Shown piece by piece: positions 45,173-54,071 of a stretch of DNA of 64,000 bases. The position numbers were made by a program, and so were the translations under genes. The stretch is taken from NCBI RefSeq assembly GCF_018219455.1, contig NZ_CP056122.1, positions 806,001 to 870,000 on the forward strand, read 5' to 3'. How positions within the stretch are numbered: position 1 is the stretch's first letter; each line of letters starts with the position of its first letter. The notes beneath the pieces are model-generated. The model saw nothing but the letters and a program-made list of their open reading frames with translations, had not been told where the DNA came from and did no database searches. The DNA is from Moritella sp. 5 (GTDB taxonomy: Bacteria > Pseudomonadota > Gammaproteobacteria > Enterobacterales > Moritellaceae).

Positions 45173-46828
45173 CAAACACAAAAAACCAGCCGAAGCTGGT
45201 TTTTTCATATTAACTGACTCTTATTATTTAACTGATAATAAGCTAACAATGAGGTTCTAAATTAGAACTGGTTCATCGTGTTGTCTTCGCCGCCAGCTTT
45301 AAGCGCGTTATCGCCAGAGAAGTAACCTTTATGTGCGTCACCGATATCTGAACCCGCTAAGTTTTGGTGCTTAACTGATGCTTGTTCACGACGGATTTCT
45401 TGACGTTGAATATCACGTACATAAGCAAGCATACCAAGTTCACCGAAGTAACCTTCAGAAAGAATATCTGTACCAAGTGCTGTTTCATGGTAAGTCGGCA
45501 ATGTGATTAGGTGATGGAAGATACCTGCTTCACGTGCTGAATCAGCTTGGAACGTTTGTACTTTCTTATCTGCTGCGATTGCTAGCTCAGACGTATCGAA
45601 TTTCTCATCCATCAGGCCGCGTGGGTCTGTTGCTGGGTCAGGGTATGCTGATACATCTTTACCTGCTTCAACCCATCCTGCGTATTCTTGTTGACGGAAG
45701 TTAAGCGTCCAGTTAAATGATGGCGAGTTATTATAAACAAGCTTCGCATCAGGGACTGTCTTACGTACTTCGTTAACCATGTGTGCGATTTGACCTACGT
45801 GTGGTTTTTCAGTTTCAATCCACAATAAATCAGCGCCGTTTTGCAAGCTAACGACACAATCAAGTACTACACGGTCAATCTCTGTGCCTTCACGGAATGC
45901 ATACAGACCAGACGCTAAACGTGTTGGTTTAACTAATTTACCGTTTTGCTTGATAACCATGTCGCCTTCGGCAACATCTGCTGCTGATTCAACTGGCGTT
46001 GTTTCTAGGAATGCATTGTATTGAGACGCTAAATCACCTGGCGTTTGCGATACAGGTACTTTTTGCGTTAGGCCAGCACCTAATGAGTCAGTACGTGCAA
46101 CGATAACACCGTTGTCGATGCCTAATTCAAGGAATGCATAACGTACCGCGTTGATTTTCGCTAGGAAATCTTCGTGTGGAACCGTTACTTTACCTGCTTG
46201 GTGACCACATTGTTTCGCGTCAGATACTTGGTTTTCAATTTGGATACAACATGCACCAGCTTCAATCATTTTCTTAGCAAGAAGGTACGTTGCTTCTTCG
46301 TTACCAAAACCAGCATCAATATCGGCAATGATTGGCACTACGTGTGTTTCGTGGTTGTCGATAGCTGCTTGTGCTGCTACTACGTCACCGCCGTTGTTAC
46401 GAGCGTCATCTAATTCGTTGAATAAGATATCCAGTTCACGTGCATCAGCTTGACGTAGGAACGTGTAGATTTCTTCGATTAATGCAGGTACAGATGTTTT
46501 TTCGTGCATTGATTGGTCTGGTAAAGGACCGAAGTCAGAGCGCAGTGCCGCAACCATCCAACCAGAAAGGTAAACATAGCTTTTCTTGGTTGTTTTTTCG
46601 TGACGTTTAACAGCCATCATCATTTGTTGGGCTGTAAAACCATGCCAGCAACCTAAAGACTGCGTGTATTGTGAAGAATCTTGGTCGTATTCAGCCATAT
46701 CTGCACGCATAATATCAGCAGTGAACTGTGCAACATCAAGACCCGTTTTGAAACGGTTTTGAGCACGCATACGCGCTGCATATTCAGGGTTAATAGCAGC
46801 CCATTTAGAACCTTGTTCAGCTTTTAAC
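45173..46828 (-). repeat. Inverted duplicate containing aceA, arm 2
   Basis: This arm is the reverse complement of the arm at 28728-30381, including the stop region and terminator. The flanking DNA differs on both sides. The two arms are in opposite orientation and enclose about 14.8 kb. Confidence 0.9.
45180..45205. terminator. Terminator after the second aceA
   Basis: AAAAAACCAGC and GCTGGTTTTTT form a perfect 11-bp stem with a CGAA centre. A/T runs on both sides let it also end transcription from the convergent 3D-like gene. Confidence 0.85.
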
Positions 46829-46866
46829 GTAGAAACTGAATCGATATCATTGTTGTATGTTGACAT
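45262..46866 (-). CDS. aceA: Isocitrate lyase, second copy
   Basis: This 534-residue isocitrate lyase has the active-site motif K-Q-C-G-H. The protein equals the copy at 28688-30292 from residue 15 on; only four of the first 14 residues differ (M-S-T-Y-N-N here, M-S-I-Y-K-N there). Unlike the first copy it is not behind aceB. It has its own upstream region of 283 bp shared with a divergent LysR gene, with a dyad at 46995-47009. This suggests separate control of the two copies. The first copy may be expressed on acetate, and this one under another signal, which is an inference. Confidence 0.96.
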   Translation of the reverse strand: MSTYNNDIDSVSTLKAEQGSKWAAINPEYAARMRAQNRFKTGLDVAQFTADIMRADMAEYDQDSSQYTQSLGCWHGFTAQQMMMAVKRHEKTTKKSYVYLSGWMVAALRSDFGPLPDQSMHEKTSVPALIEEIYTFLRQADARELDILFNELDDARNNGGDVVAAQAAIDNHETHVVPIIADIDAGFGNEEATYLLAKKMIEAGACCIQIENQVSDAKQCGHQAGKVTVPHEDFLAKINAVRYAFLELGIDNGVIVARTDSLGAGLTQKVPVSQTPGDLASQYNAFLETTPVESAADVAEGDMVIKQNGKLVKPTRLASGLYAFREGTEIDRVVLDCVVSLQNGADLLWIETEKPHVGQIAHMVNEVRKTVPDAKLVYNNSPSFNWTLNFRQQEYAGWVEAGKDVSAYPDPATDPRGLMDEKFDTSELAIAADKKVQTFQADSAREAGIFHHLITLPTYHETALGTDILSEGYFGELGMLAYVRDIQRQEIRREQASVKHQNLAGSDIGDAHKGYFSGDNALKAGGEDNTMNQF

Positions 46867-46994
46867 AGCAAATCCTTTACAGTGATCAATAAATTGAAAC
46901 GCAGCGATTAAAGCCTTTTATTCGTTTGCGTTTTGATGAGTTAATATTAAACGCTCAATTAATATTTAGTTAGTTTATATTTTCTATAGTCAGC

Positions 46995-47009
46995 ATTCAC
47001 ACCGTGAAT
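46995..47009. promoter_or_regulatory. Candidate LysR operator between aceA copy 2 and lysR
   Basis: ATTCAC-ACC-GTGAAT is a perfect 6-bp dyad of the T-N11-A type bound by LysR proteins. It lies 129 bp before aceA and about 140 bp before the divergent LysR gene. Confidence 0.5.
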
Positions 47010-47149
47010 ATATATAGCTGTTAATTTATCTTATTTATGGTGTATTCTGGTTATAGTCGTTAGATATGATTTAATTTTCTTTAATGTAAGTTGCTATATC
47101 ATTGAGTTAGCATTGTTTTATTACTTTTATTATTGTGGGTATTTATTTT

Positions 47150-48097
47150 ATGAATATATCAGGTATCGATCTTAATTTATTGATTTACTTCGATGTTTTG
47201 TTGCGTGAAAAAAACGTAACTCGTGCTGCAAGTATGCTTAATATTACCCAGCCAGCAATGAGTAATGGCTTGCGTCGATTACGTACTCTGCTTGACGATC
47301 CTGTTTTAGTGCGTACCTCTGGTGGTATGACTCCGACTGAAAAAGCACGTAAATTAGCCCCTGTGATCAGAAAATTATTGCTGGAACTAGAAGAAGCCTT
47401 ACAAGAAGAAAAAGAGTTTGATCAACATAGTCAGCGGGTTTTTCGTATTATGGCTAGTGATTATGCCGAATCAACTTTGATCCCACGTTTACTGAGTAAG
47501 CTAAGTAAAGTGGCACCCAATATGACCGTGGATATTATGACCCCCTCAGACGTGACCTTCCATGATGTCGAGGAAGGCAAGATTGATATGGCTATCAATC
47601 GGTTTGATGAATTACCGCAATCGTTTTATCAAAAAACCTTATGGCATGATTCATTTACTTGCATGATGAATGCGGATAATCCGATCGTAAATAAATTTAA
47701 TTTGAATCACTATTTAGCATCAAAACATGTATGGGTATCTAAGACTGGTTTTGGCGTCGGTGTCGGGATGAATCCACATGATGTACAAAAGTTAGGCTGG
47801 GTAGATGAAGCACTTAATCGTTTAGGTAAGAAACGTGATATTACGGTATTTACGCGTAATTATAATGTCGCGATGCAATTAGCGTTGCAAGATGAACTCA
47901 TCGCGACATTACCGACTCAGGCTGCGCTCATTCATAAAAGTAACAGTAACTATACTTTACTTGAACCACCATTCCCGATCCCTAATATTGAATTGAAAAT
48001 GATCTGGAGCCCGTTACTGCATCATGACGCTAGCCACATTTGGTTTCGCCAGCTGGTACTTGAAGCGGCAACGGAACTGCGTGCTGATAATGAATAG
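47150..48097 (+). CDS. LysR-family transcriptional regulator divergent from aceA copy 2
   Basis: The 315-residue protein has the winged helix (G-I-D-L-N-L-L-I-Y-F-D-V-L and N-V-T-R-A-A-S-M-L-N-I-T-Q-P-A-M-S) and an effector domain with D-M-A-I-N-R-F. D-L-N-L-L with P-A-M-S-N-G-L-R-R-L is typical of the NodD/LeuO-like branch of LysR. The ATG at 47150 is preferred over a GTG at 47135 because the helix begins there. Its position suggests it controls aceA copy 2 and itself. Confidence 0.85.
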   Translation: MNISGIDLNLLIYFDVLLREKNVTRAASMLNITQPAMSNGLRRLRTLLDDPVLVRTSGGMTPTEKARKLAPVIRKLLLELEEALQEEKEFDQHSQRVFRIMASDYAESTLIPRLLSKLSKVAPNMTVDIMTPSDVTFHDVEEGKIDMAINRFDELPQSFYQKTLWHDSFTCMMNADNPIVNKFNLNHYLASKHVWVSKTGFGVGVGMNPHDVQKLGWVDEALNRLGKKRDITVFTRNYNVAMQLALQDELIATLPTQAALIHKSNSNYTLLEPPFPIPNIELKMIWSPLLHHDASHIWFRQLVLEAATELRADNE

Positions 48098-48106
48098 GTG
48101 CGACAA

Positions 48107-48760
48107 TTAATATTGCTGGATCTCTAAGCTACTGATCACATGATAGCCACTTGTTACTTGCTGGCTTAGCTGATACATCGAATTTGCAAGCTGGTCGATG
48201 CCTATCGGCTTCTGTTGCTTTAACAGAGGCACTGGAAAGAGGGATAGTATGGCAAGTGGGTAATAAGCGAAGGCTTCCATTAATCTAAACTCATCACGTT
48301 TACCATGTAATAATGTCGGTTGGTAAAGGTATAAAGCTGTGAGGGGCAACTGACGTAATAATTGCTCTGTTTCGCCTTTAGTTTGTAAGTAACTACTTAC
48401 CGATTTAGTATTGGCACCAACAGCACTGATGACATGTAATTGTGCTTTCGTATTATTTGCTACCCAAGAACCAAAGTTTACAATATAGTCTTTATCTACT
48501 TGTCTAAATGCGGCTAATGAACCCGCTTTTTTACGTGTTGTACCTAAGCAACAATAGGCGAAATCAATCTCTGCTTCAATATTCAAGTCATTAAAATTGG
48601 CTAAATCGATAATGATTTCCGTTACTTTATTTTGATGCACGAACGGTGTCGGTCGATAATGCACGACATAGATATTCTCAACCGTCACATCATTGAGTAA
48701 CTGCTGCATTAATTGGCTGCCTGTTGCCCCTGTCGCGCCGACGATAATGACATTTTTCAT
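48107..48760 (-). CDS. NAD(P)-binding atypical SDR protein
   Basis: The 217-residue protein starts with the Rossmann motif V-I-I-V-G-A-T-G-A-T-G-S, and has Y-C-C-L-G-T-T-R-K-K-A-G-S near residue 70, then V-I-S-A-V-G-A near 112. This is the NmrA/TIP30 (HTATIP2)-like atypical short-chain dehydrogenase group; the YXXXK catalytic pair is replaced by Y-L-Q-T-K-G-E. The substrate is unknown. It is convergent with the LysR gene, with a gap of 9 bp between the stops, and is downstream of the DUF2937 gene. Confidence 0.75.
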   Translation of the reverse strand: MKNVIIVGATGATGSQLMQQLLNDVTVENIYVVHYRPTPFVHQNKVTEIIIDLANFNDLNIEAEIDFAYCCLGTTRKKAGSLAAFRQVDKDYIVNFGSWVANNTKAQLHVISAVGANTKSVSSYLQTKGETEQLLRQLPLTALYLYQPTLLHGKRDEFRLMEAFAYYPLAILSLFPVPLLKQQKPIGIDQLANSMYQLSQQVTSGYHVISSLEIQQY

Positions 48761-48793
48761 GATAATTCCTTAATCTATAGTTCTACAACACTG

Positions 48794-49318
48794 CTAAGTA
48801 GCTTTATTACCGAGAATATAAAAGCGGGTAAACATTAGCGTTAATAGTTTTAAACTGAATAGCCAAAATAAGTTTAGCGTTATCCCGCCAACTAACCCCG
48901 TTACTATTGCCGCTTGGCTTAATGGTATGCCTGGTGTGAAAAGCGATAAGGTATTTTCAGCTAATTTACTGTCGATGCGAGTAACAAAATAAGTGAGCTT
49001 ATTTATATAACTACCTTCTGTGAGGGTCACCAAATCGGTCGCTAATTCAGGTAATGATTGCTGTAATGTGAGCACTTGCTTACCAACTTGCTGAACAGCT
49101 GGTGAAGGGCTGGATTTAAAATCGGCAATGAGTGTATCGAGCTGACCATTAAAGTTGGTATCGGCAATTAATTGAAATTGTTGTAGTTGGTTTTGTTGGG
49201 CAAGGTAATAACCGGAAAGTTGCTGGCTGTAATGATCAATAAATTGCGGAAACTGCATAAATAACATGACGCCAATGGTAAATAATAAGCGTTGTAGTAA
49301 ACCATGAATAAATGTCAT
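48794..49318 (-). CDS. DUF2937-family membrane protein
   Basis: The 174-residue protein has an N-terminal hydrophobic helix (about 8-25), a soluble middle part rich in Gln/Leu, and a C-terminal hydrophobic hairpin (about 132-165). The pattern M-Q-F-P-Q-F-I-D-H-Y-S-Q-Q-L is that of the DUF2937 family, which has no established function. It lies downstream of ruvX on the same strand and might be co-transcribed with the SDR gene below it. Confidence 0.65.
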   Translation of the reverse strand: MTFIHGLLQRLLFTIGVMLFMQFPQFIDHYSQQLSGYYLAQQNQLQQFQLIADTNFNGQLDTLIADFKSSPSPAVQQVGKQVLTLQQSLPELATDLVTLTEGSYINKLTYFVTRIDSKLAENTLSLFTPGIPLSQAAIVTGLVGGITLNLFWLFSLKLLTLMFTRFYILGNKAT

Positions 49319-49395
49319 ATTGCGCGCGTCCTTTGCGATGAGTAGACTCTGTTAATCTCTACAGAGTCGTGCTTACAAATTATAGCTATTTACCG

Positions 49396-49842
49396 TTATA
49401 ATTCTGCGCCATATTGCGATTCCATCCAGCCTTCTAAGATCACCATCGCTGACGCACTGTCAATGGCGCCTTTTTGCAGGGCTTTAAAACCACCTTCTTC
49501 AAACAAACGTGCTTTGGCATCTTTTGTCGTTAGACGTTCGTCATGCATTTCTGTTTTAACATTAAAACGGCCTGTTAAACGATTGGCAAATTTAATTGCA
49601 CGCTTAGTGATCTCTTGCTCTGTACCATCCATATTTAATGGTTTACCTACGATCACAAGATCGGGTTGCCACTCTTTAATCTGTTGTTCAATTAAATCCC
49701 AGTCTGGTATGCCATCATTGGCTTTAAAAGCCACAAGCGGCCGCGCTGTACCTGTGATTTCTTGACCAACGGCGATACCAATACTTTTTGTTCCGAAATC
49801 AAAACCAAGCAGGGTTCTTTGTCCGTTTTCTGCATTACTCAT
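49396..49842 (-). CDS. ruvX: Holliday-junction resolvase-like protein RuvX (YqgF)
   Basis: RuvX/YqgF is an RNase H-fold protein implicated in pre-16S rRNA 5'-end processing. The 148-residue product has [15 protein letters not shown] near the start, with the first catalytic Asp. [11 protein letters not shown] near residue 62 and D-E-R-L-T-T near 100 are the other conserved blocks, and D in K-G-A-I-D-S-A-S-A completes the set. It follows yqgE by 25 bp as in E. coli. Confidence 0.95.
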   Translation of the reverse strand: MSNAENGQRTLLGFDFGTKSIGIAVGQEITGTARPLVAFKANDGIPDWDLIEQQIKEWQPDLVIVGKPLNMDGTEQEITKRAIKFANRLTGRFNVKTEMHDERLTTKDAKARLFEEGGFKALQKGAIDSASAMVILEGWMESQYGAEL

Positions 49843-49867
49843 ATTTTTCTCCGTAGGGCTCTTAATA

Positions 49868-50449
49868 TTAAGAGTGGCCTACCTGACTCGATAATTGGCT
49901 GACGTCGATACCTATTTTTTGCACGGCCTGTTCCCAACGTTGGTGCACAGGCACTTTAAATAAAATATTTTCGTCAGCGTTAATAGTTAACCAACTGTTG
50001 TCGGCAATTTCTTGTTCTAACTGCCCTTTCGTCCAGCCTGAATAACCTAACGCAACAATATAATTTTCGGGTTGTTTTTTAGTGCCAAGTGTTGCTAATA
50101 CATCTAATGATGAGGTGATCATCAATTCATCATTGATTTGTAAGCTCGAGCTAAAACCGGGATAGGCTGTATGCAATACAAAACCACGGTCTTCAGATAC
50201 AGGACCACCTTTAAATACCAGATCATCGATGACTGTTTTCGGCTCGGCAGGGGAGGCTGTCTCATCGTCTAGATCAGCTTCGACTGTTTGTGATAATAAC
50301 TCGTCGACAGAAATATTGACGGGAAGGTTGATGATGATCCCCATCGCACCTTCGTTGTTATGTTCACAAATATAGATAACAGAGCGTTCGAAAATACCAT
50401 CTTTCATGCTCGGCATCGCGATAAGGAAGTGATCTTGCAAAGAGTCCAT
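49868..50449 (-). CDS. yqgE: YqgE/AlgH family protein
   Basis: The 193-residue protein is of the UPF0301 (AlgH/YqgE) family, whose role is unclear. It opens with the family pattern L[10 protein letters not shown] and has E-G-A-M-G-I-I-I-N near residue 34, G-G-P-V near 80, and G-Y-S-G-W near 137. It lies between gshB and ruvX, the conserved order. A hairpin separates it from gshB. Confidence 0.93.
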   Translation of the reverse strand: MDSLQDHFLIAMPSMKDGIFERSVIYICEHNNEGAMGIIINLPVNISVDELLSQTVEADLDDETASPAEPKTVIDDLVFKGGPVSEDRGFVLHTAYPGFSSSLQINDELMITSSLDVLATLGTKKQPENYIVALGYSGWTKGQLEQEIADNSWLTINADENILFKVPVHQRWEQAVQKIGIDVSQLSSQVGHS

Positions 50450-50492
50450 AGGCCTATCTTTTATTGTTAGCTGTGAATGTTATTATGGCAGA

Positions 50493-50535
50493 AAATCATA
50501 GCTTAATTGGTTAAATTGATTATAAGCTATGATTT
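50493..50535. terminator. Hairpin between gshB and yqgE
   Basis: AAATCATAGCTTA and TAAGCTATGATTT are perfect 13-bp arms with a 17-nt loop. A/T-rich ends on both sides could give termination or partial termination inside the gshB-yqgE-ruvX run. Confidence 0.55.
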
Positions 50536-50568
50536 ATTTTATTCTTCATTTACGCGTGGGAAGGTAAA

Positions 50569-51522
50569 TTAATCTTTCTTTAAACGCGCTTCAATCGCAT
50601 CCATCAACATACCTGTGATGCTTACGTCATAGGCTGCTTCAATTTCGCGGATACACGTTGGGCTTGTTACATTGATTTCAGTAAGCTTGTCACCAATCAC
50701 GTCTAGACCAACAAAAATTAAGCCTTTTTCTTTTAATTTAGGCCCTAATGCTTTGGCAATCTTCCAATCACTTTCTGATAATGGGCGTGCAACACCACGA
50801 CCGCCAGCGGCGATATTACCGCGCGTTTCACCACTTGCTGGGATACGGGCTAGGCAATATGGTACCGGTTCGCCATCAATAACTAAGATACGTTTGTCGC
50901 CATCTTTAATATCAGGAATAAATTTTTGTGCCATGCAGTAACGTGTTTCATGTTCAGTCAGTGTTTCGATGATCACGCTTACGTTTTTATCTTGTTCGTT
51001 AAGACGGAAGATTGATGCGCCACCCATACCATCAAGCGGTTTTAAGATCACATCTTTGTGTTCTTTATGGAATGCACGTAATTTGTCTTTACGACGTGTT
51101 ACTAATGTTGTTGGCGTGAATTCGCTAAACCATGCTGTGTATAGTTTTTCATTGGCATCACGTAGACTTTGCGGTTTGTTAACGATTAATGTGCCTTCGT
51201 CTTCAGCACGCTCAAGCATGTAAGTTGCGTAAACGAATTCAGTATCGAACGGAGGATCTTTACGCATTAATACCACATCAAGATCGGATAATAGGTGATT
51301 TGTTTCTTCACCTAACTCGTACCAATTAGCTGGATCTTGTTGTACTTTCAATGAACGGGACGCAGCATATGCACGGCCTTCAAGCATAAACAGATCTTGC
51401 ATTTCCATGTAGAAAAGTTCGTAACCACGGTTTTGCGCTTCCATTAACATTGCAAAGCTAGAATCTTTTTTAATGTTGATGTCTGCAATTGGATCCATCA
51501 CGATGCCAAGTTTAATTGTCAT
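50569..51522 (-). CDS. gshB: Glutathione synthetase
   Basis: GshB joins gamma-glutamylcysteine and glycine with ATP, the second step of glutathione synthesis. The 317-residue ATP-grasp enzyme starts I-K-L-G-I-V-M-D-P-I and has R-K-D-P-P-F-D near residue 86. K-P-L-D-G-M-G-G-A-S-I-F (about 162), the ATP-loop G-E-T-R-G-N-I-A-A-G-G-R-G near 232, and I-N-V-T-S-P-T-C are the family signatures. It follows rsmE by 10 bp as in E. coli. Confidence 0.97.
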   Translation of the reverse strand: MTIKLGIVMDPIADINIKKDSSFAMLMEAQNRGYELFYMEMQDLFMLEGRAYAASRSLKVQQDPANWYELGEETNHLLSDLDVVLMRKDPPFDTEFVYATYMLERAEDEGTLIVNKPQSLRDANEKLYTAWFSEFTPTTLVTRRKDKLRAFHKEHKDVILKPLDGMGGASIFRLNEQDKNVSVIIETLTEHETRYCMAQKFIPDIKDGDKRILVIDGEPVPYCLARIPASGETRGNIAAGGRGVARPLSESDWKIAKALGPKLKEKGLIFVGLDVIGDKLTEINVTSPTCIREIEAAYDVSITGMLMDAIEARLKKD

Positions 51523-51532
51523 ATTCTTTATC

Positions 51533-52264
51533 CTATCCTAAATCGCCAAAGCGGCATTGTAATGCGGTGATCGCCGTTAATGCTGCTGTTTCTGTTCGTA
51601 ATACTCGAGGACCTAATAACGTTTCTTCAAAGTTAAATTGTTCTGTCATGCTAATTTCATCCGCAGATAAACCGCCTTCAGGACCAATTAACAAACGCAC
51701 GCCATTTTTAGGCTCGGGTAAGGTATTAATGCTGTATTTTGCGCGTGGGTGCAGGTTCAATTTGAGTTCTGTTGTTTCTTCTGCCGCCCAGTCTTTTAAC
51801 TGTTTTGGTGCTAGTACTTGCGGCACGTAATTACGGCCACTTTGTTCGCACGCAGAAATGACAATTTTTTGCCATTGCTGTATTTTTTTCTCTAAACGTT
51901 CACCAGAGAGTTTCACACCACAACGTTCACTAAAGAGTGGCGTAATAGTTGTTACACCCAATTCGACAGATTTTTGGATAGTGAAATCCATTTTATCACC
52001 GCGTGAGATCGCTTGACCAAGGTGGATCTTAAGTGGTGATTCACTGTTAATATCTTGGAATTCGTCAATCTGAACTGTCACTGATTTTTTAGTTGTTTGT
52101 TCAATTGTGGCTTGGTATTGGCCACCTTTACCGTTAAATAAAGTTAGCGTATCACCTGTAGTCATACGTAACACACGACCAACGTGGCCTGCGCCGTCTG
52201 GTGATAATTCAAAGCTAGAACCCACGATTAGTTCGCCGGATTCGAAGATGCGAGGATGACGCAT
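51533..52264 (-). CDS. rsmE: 16S rRNA m3U1498 methyltransferase RsmE
   Basis: RsmE methylates U1498 of 16S rRNA in the 30S subunit. The 243-residue SPOUT protein starts M-R-H-P-R-I-F and has a PUA-like N-terminal domain (about 1-70). The C-terminal knot has I-G-P-E-G-G-L-S near residue 195 and [11 protein letters not shown] near 218, the SAM-binding signature. It leads the rsmE-gshB run. In E. coli endA lies directly upstream; here a 7.4-kb block separates the two. Confidence 0.96.
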   Translation of the reverse strand: MRHPRIFESGELIVGSSFELSPDGAGHVGRVLRMTTGDTLTLFNGKGGQYQATIEQTTKKSVTVQIDEFQDINSESPLKIHLGQAISRGDKMDFTIQKSVELGVTTITPLFSERCGVKLSGERLEKKIQQWQKIVISACEQSGRNYVPQVLAPKQLKDWAAEETTELKLNLHPRAKYSINTLPEPKNGVRLLIGPEGGLSADEISMTEQFNFEETLLGPRVLRTETAALTAITALQCRFGDLG

Positions 52265-52575
52265 GCTGTGTACCTTTATTTAAATATGTAGTTAATAAAA
52301 TGATTATACCCACTTTTTTAATTTGCTGATGAAATTTATCTGTTAAGAAATAAAAAAGTTGTTTGGTGCGGTAATAAGCCAAGGTGATCTTAGTCTCATT
52401 ACTGGCATTGTCAGATTCATCCTAAGGTTAAAAATTGATCCTTTGTTCGTTTAAGCACGGTCGATGCATACTCATTATCTTGAAACGAATAAGTTATTTA
52501 AGCGTGCAAGTGACAAGCTTAAGCGTCCTATAGCAGCACTGCTATAGACGGTATTTTACTGTTTAGTTAAGGCAT
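52265..52575. other. Intergenic region between rsmE and dsdA
   Basis: This 311-bp gap contains the divergent promoters of rsmE and dsdA. It marks the left edge of the accessory block between rsmE and endA. I recognise no operator with confidence; a DsdC site would be expected here. Confidence 0.4.
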
Positions 52576-53907
52576 ATGATGAATAAGACCCGGAACATAC
52601 AATTAATAAATGAATTTCCATTGTTGGAATCGCTGATAGATCTTAAACCACTGAGCTGGTTTAATTCTAAAGTGACAAGCTATGCTGAAGCCTTACCTTA
52701 TGTTGGTTTAACTGCTGTAGATGTGCAGGAGGCGAGTGAACGTTTGCTGCGTTTTGCTCCTTTCTTTTGTCAGGCATTTCCTGAAACACAGTTGAGTAAC
52801 GGTATTATTGAATCACCGGTGCAGACGATTCCGGCGATGCAAGCGGCGCTGAGTAATTACTATCAGACATCATTACCAGGTCGGATGATGATCAAGTTAG
52901 ACTCTCAATTACCGATATCGGGGTCAATTAAAGCAAGGGGTGGTATTTATGAGATTCTGCAGCATGCCGAAAAACTGGCAATTTCAGCTGGTCTACTTCG
53001 TTTAGAAGATGATTATAGTAAAATTAATTCAGCACAATTTAAGGCATTTTTCAGCCAGTATAAAATTGCTGTTGGCTCAACCGGAAACTTAGGTTTATCT
53101 ATTGGTATTATAGGTGCCAGCTTCGGGTTTCAGGTCAGTGTGCATATGTCTGCGGATGCGCGGCAGTGGAAAAAGGACCGCCTGCGAAGTCATGGCGTCA
53201 ATGTTATTGAATATGAATCTGACTACAGTGTAGCGGTCGAACGCGGACGTGAAGAAGCGTTACAAGATCCGTTCTGTCATTTTGTTGATGATGAAAACTC
53301 TACGTCGTTGTTCTTGGGTTATGCGGTTGCCGGAGAGCGGTTAAAGCAACAGTTTATTGAGCAAAAAATTATTGTTGATGCTGAGCATCCGCTCTTTGTT
53401 TATCTGCCTTGTGGTGTGGGTGGTGGCCCAGGCGGCGTTGCTTTTGGTCTTAAGCTGGCTTTTGGCGACAGTGTACATTGTATATTTGCCGAACCGACGC
53501 ATTCGCCGTGTATGCTACTCGGTGTTTATACTGGACTGCATGACCAGATCTCGGTTCAAGATCTCGGTATTGATAATATCACTGCAGCTGACGGCCTTGC
53601 TGTTGGACGTGCTTCGGGTTTTATTGGTAAAGCAATGGAGCGGATGTTAGATGGCTATATTACATTAACAGATGCTGACATGTATCAGTTATTAGAGATG
53701 ATCCATGATACTGAGCAACTTAAGCTCGAACCTTCTGCGTTGGCTGGTATGCCGGGTATTATGCATGTGGTCACCAATTCAGATTATCTTGAGCGGATGA
53801 AACTTAGTGATAGTTTGGCGAATGCAACGCATTTGGTGTGGGCAACTGGCGGCGGTATGGTGCCAGAGCAGGAAATGACAGCCTACTTACAGCAAGCTAA
53901 ACATTGA
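52576..53907 (+). CDS. dsdA: D-serine ammonia-lyase (D-serine dehydratase)
   Basis: DsdA is a PLP enzyme that converts D-serine to pyruvate and ammonia. The 443-residue protein (E. coli 442) has the PLP lysine in S-G-S-I-K-A-R-G-G near residue 118, the phosphate loop G-S-T-G-N-L-G-L-S, and [10 protein letters not shown] near 283. [11 protein letters not shown] is also typical. Two adjacent ATG codons (52576 and 52579) are possible starts. dsdC follows downstream; no DsdX permease gene is near. The stop codon lies at the edge of repeat copy C. Confidence 0.93.
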   Translation: MMNKTRNIQLINEFPLLESLIDLKPLSWFNSKVTSYAEALPYVGLTAVDVQEASERLLRFAPFFCQAFPETQLSNGIIESPVQTIPAMQAALSNYYQTSLPGRMMIKLDSQLPISGSIKARGGIYEILQHAEKLAISAGLLRLEDDYSKINSAQFKAFFSQYKIAVGSTGNLGLSIGIIGASFGFQVSVHMSADARQWKKDRLRSHGVNVIEYESDYSVAVERGREEALQDPFCHFVDDENSTSLFLGYAVAGERLKQQFIEQKIIVDAEHPLFVYLPCGVGGGPGGVAFGLKLAFGDSVHCIFAEPTHSPCMLLGVYTGLHDQISVQDLGIDNITAADGLAVGRASGFIGKAMERMLDGYITLTDADMYQLLEMIHDTEQLKLEPSALAGMPGIMHVVTNSDYLERMKLSDSLANATHLVWATGGGMVPEQEMTAYLQQAKH

Positions 53908-54065
53908 TCCTTCGCTTACCCTACGGGAGGCTCGCTCGAATAACGGTACTGCGTTACAATATTTGAAAGTGAGATTTTAAAAATGGAATACCATTATCTG
54001 CATATTGTGCCTTGTTCTGATATCCCAGCGAGTCTCGATATAGCATCTTGAAGGAGTTTGGGTAT
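53905..54065. repeat. Interspersed repeat element, copy C (about 160 bp, truncated)
   Basis: This copy has the orientation of copy B and keeps one terminal repeat (TAGCATCTTGAAG to TTTGGGTAT near 54065), the hairpin with AGGCTCGCT (53929) and AGCGAGTCT (54028), and the block ATTGTGCCTTGTTCTGATAT shared with copy A. The other terminal repeat and the ATGAAGT hairpin are missing. Similarity begins at or next to the dsdA stop codon. Confidence 0.75.
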
Positions 54066-54071
54066 TAAGTT

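Noticed and set aside
46174-46413. 79-residue frame antisense to aceA, present in both aceA copies
   Set aside because: It recurs only because the aceA DNA is duplicated; it is a mirror of a coding frame.
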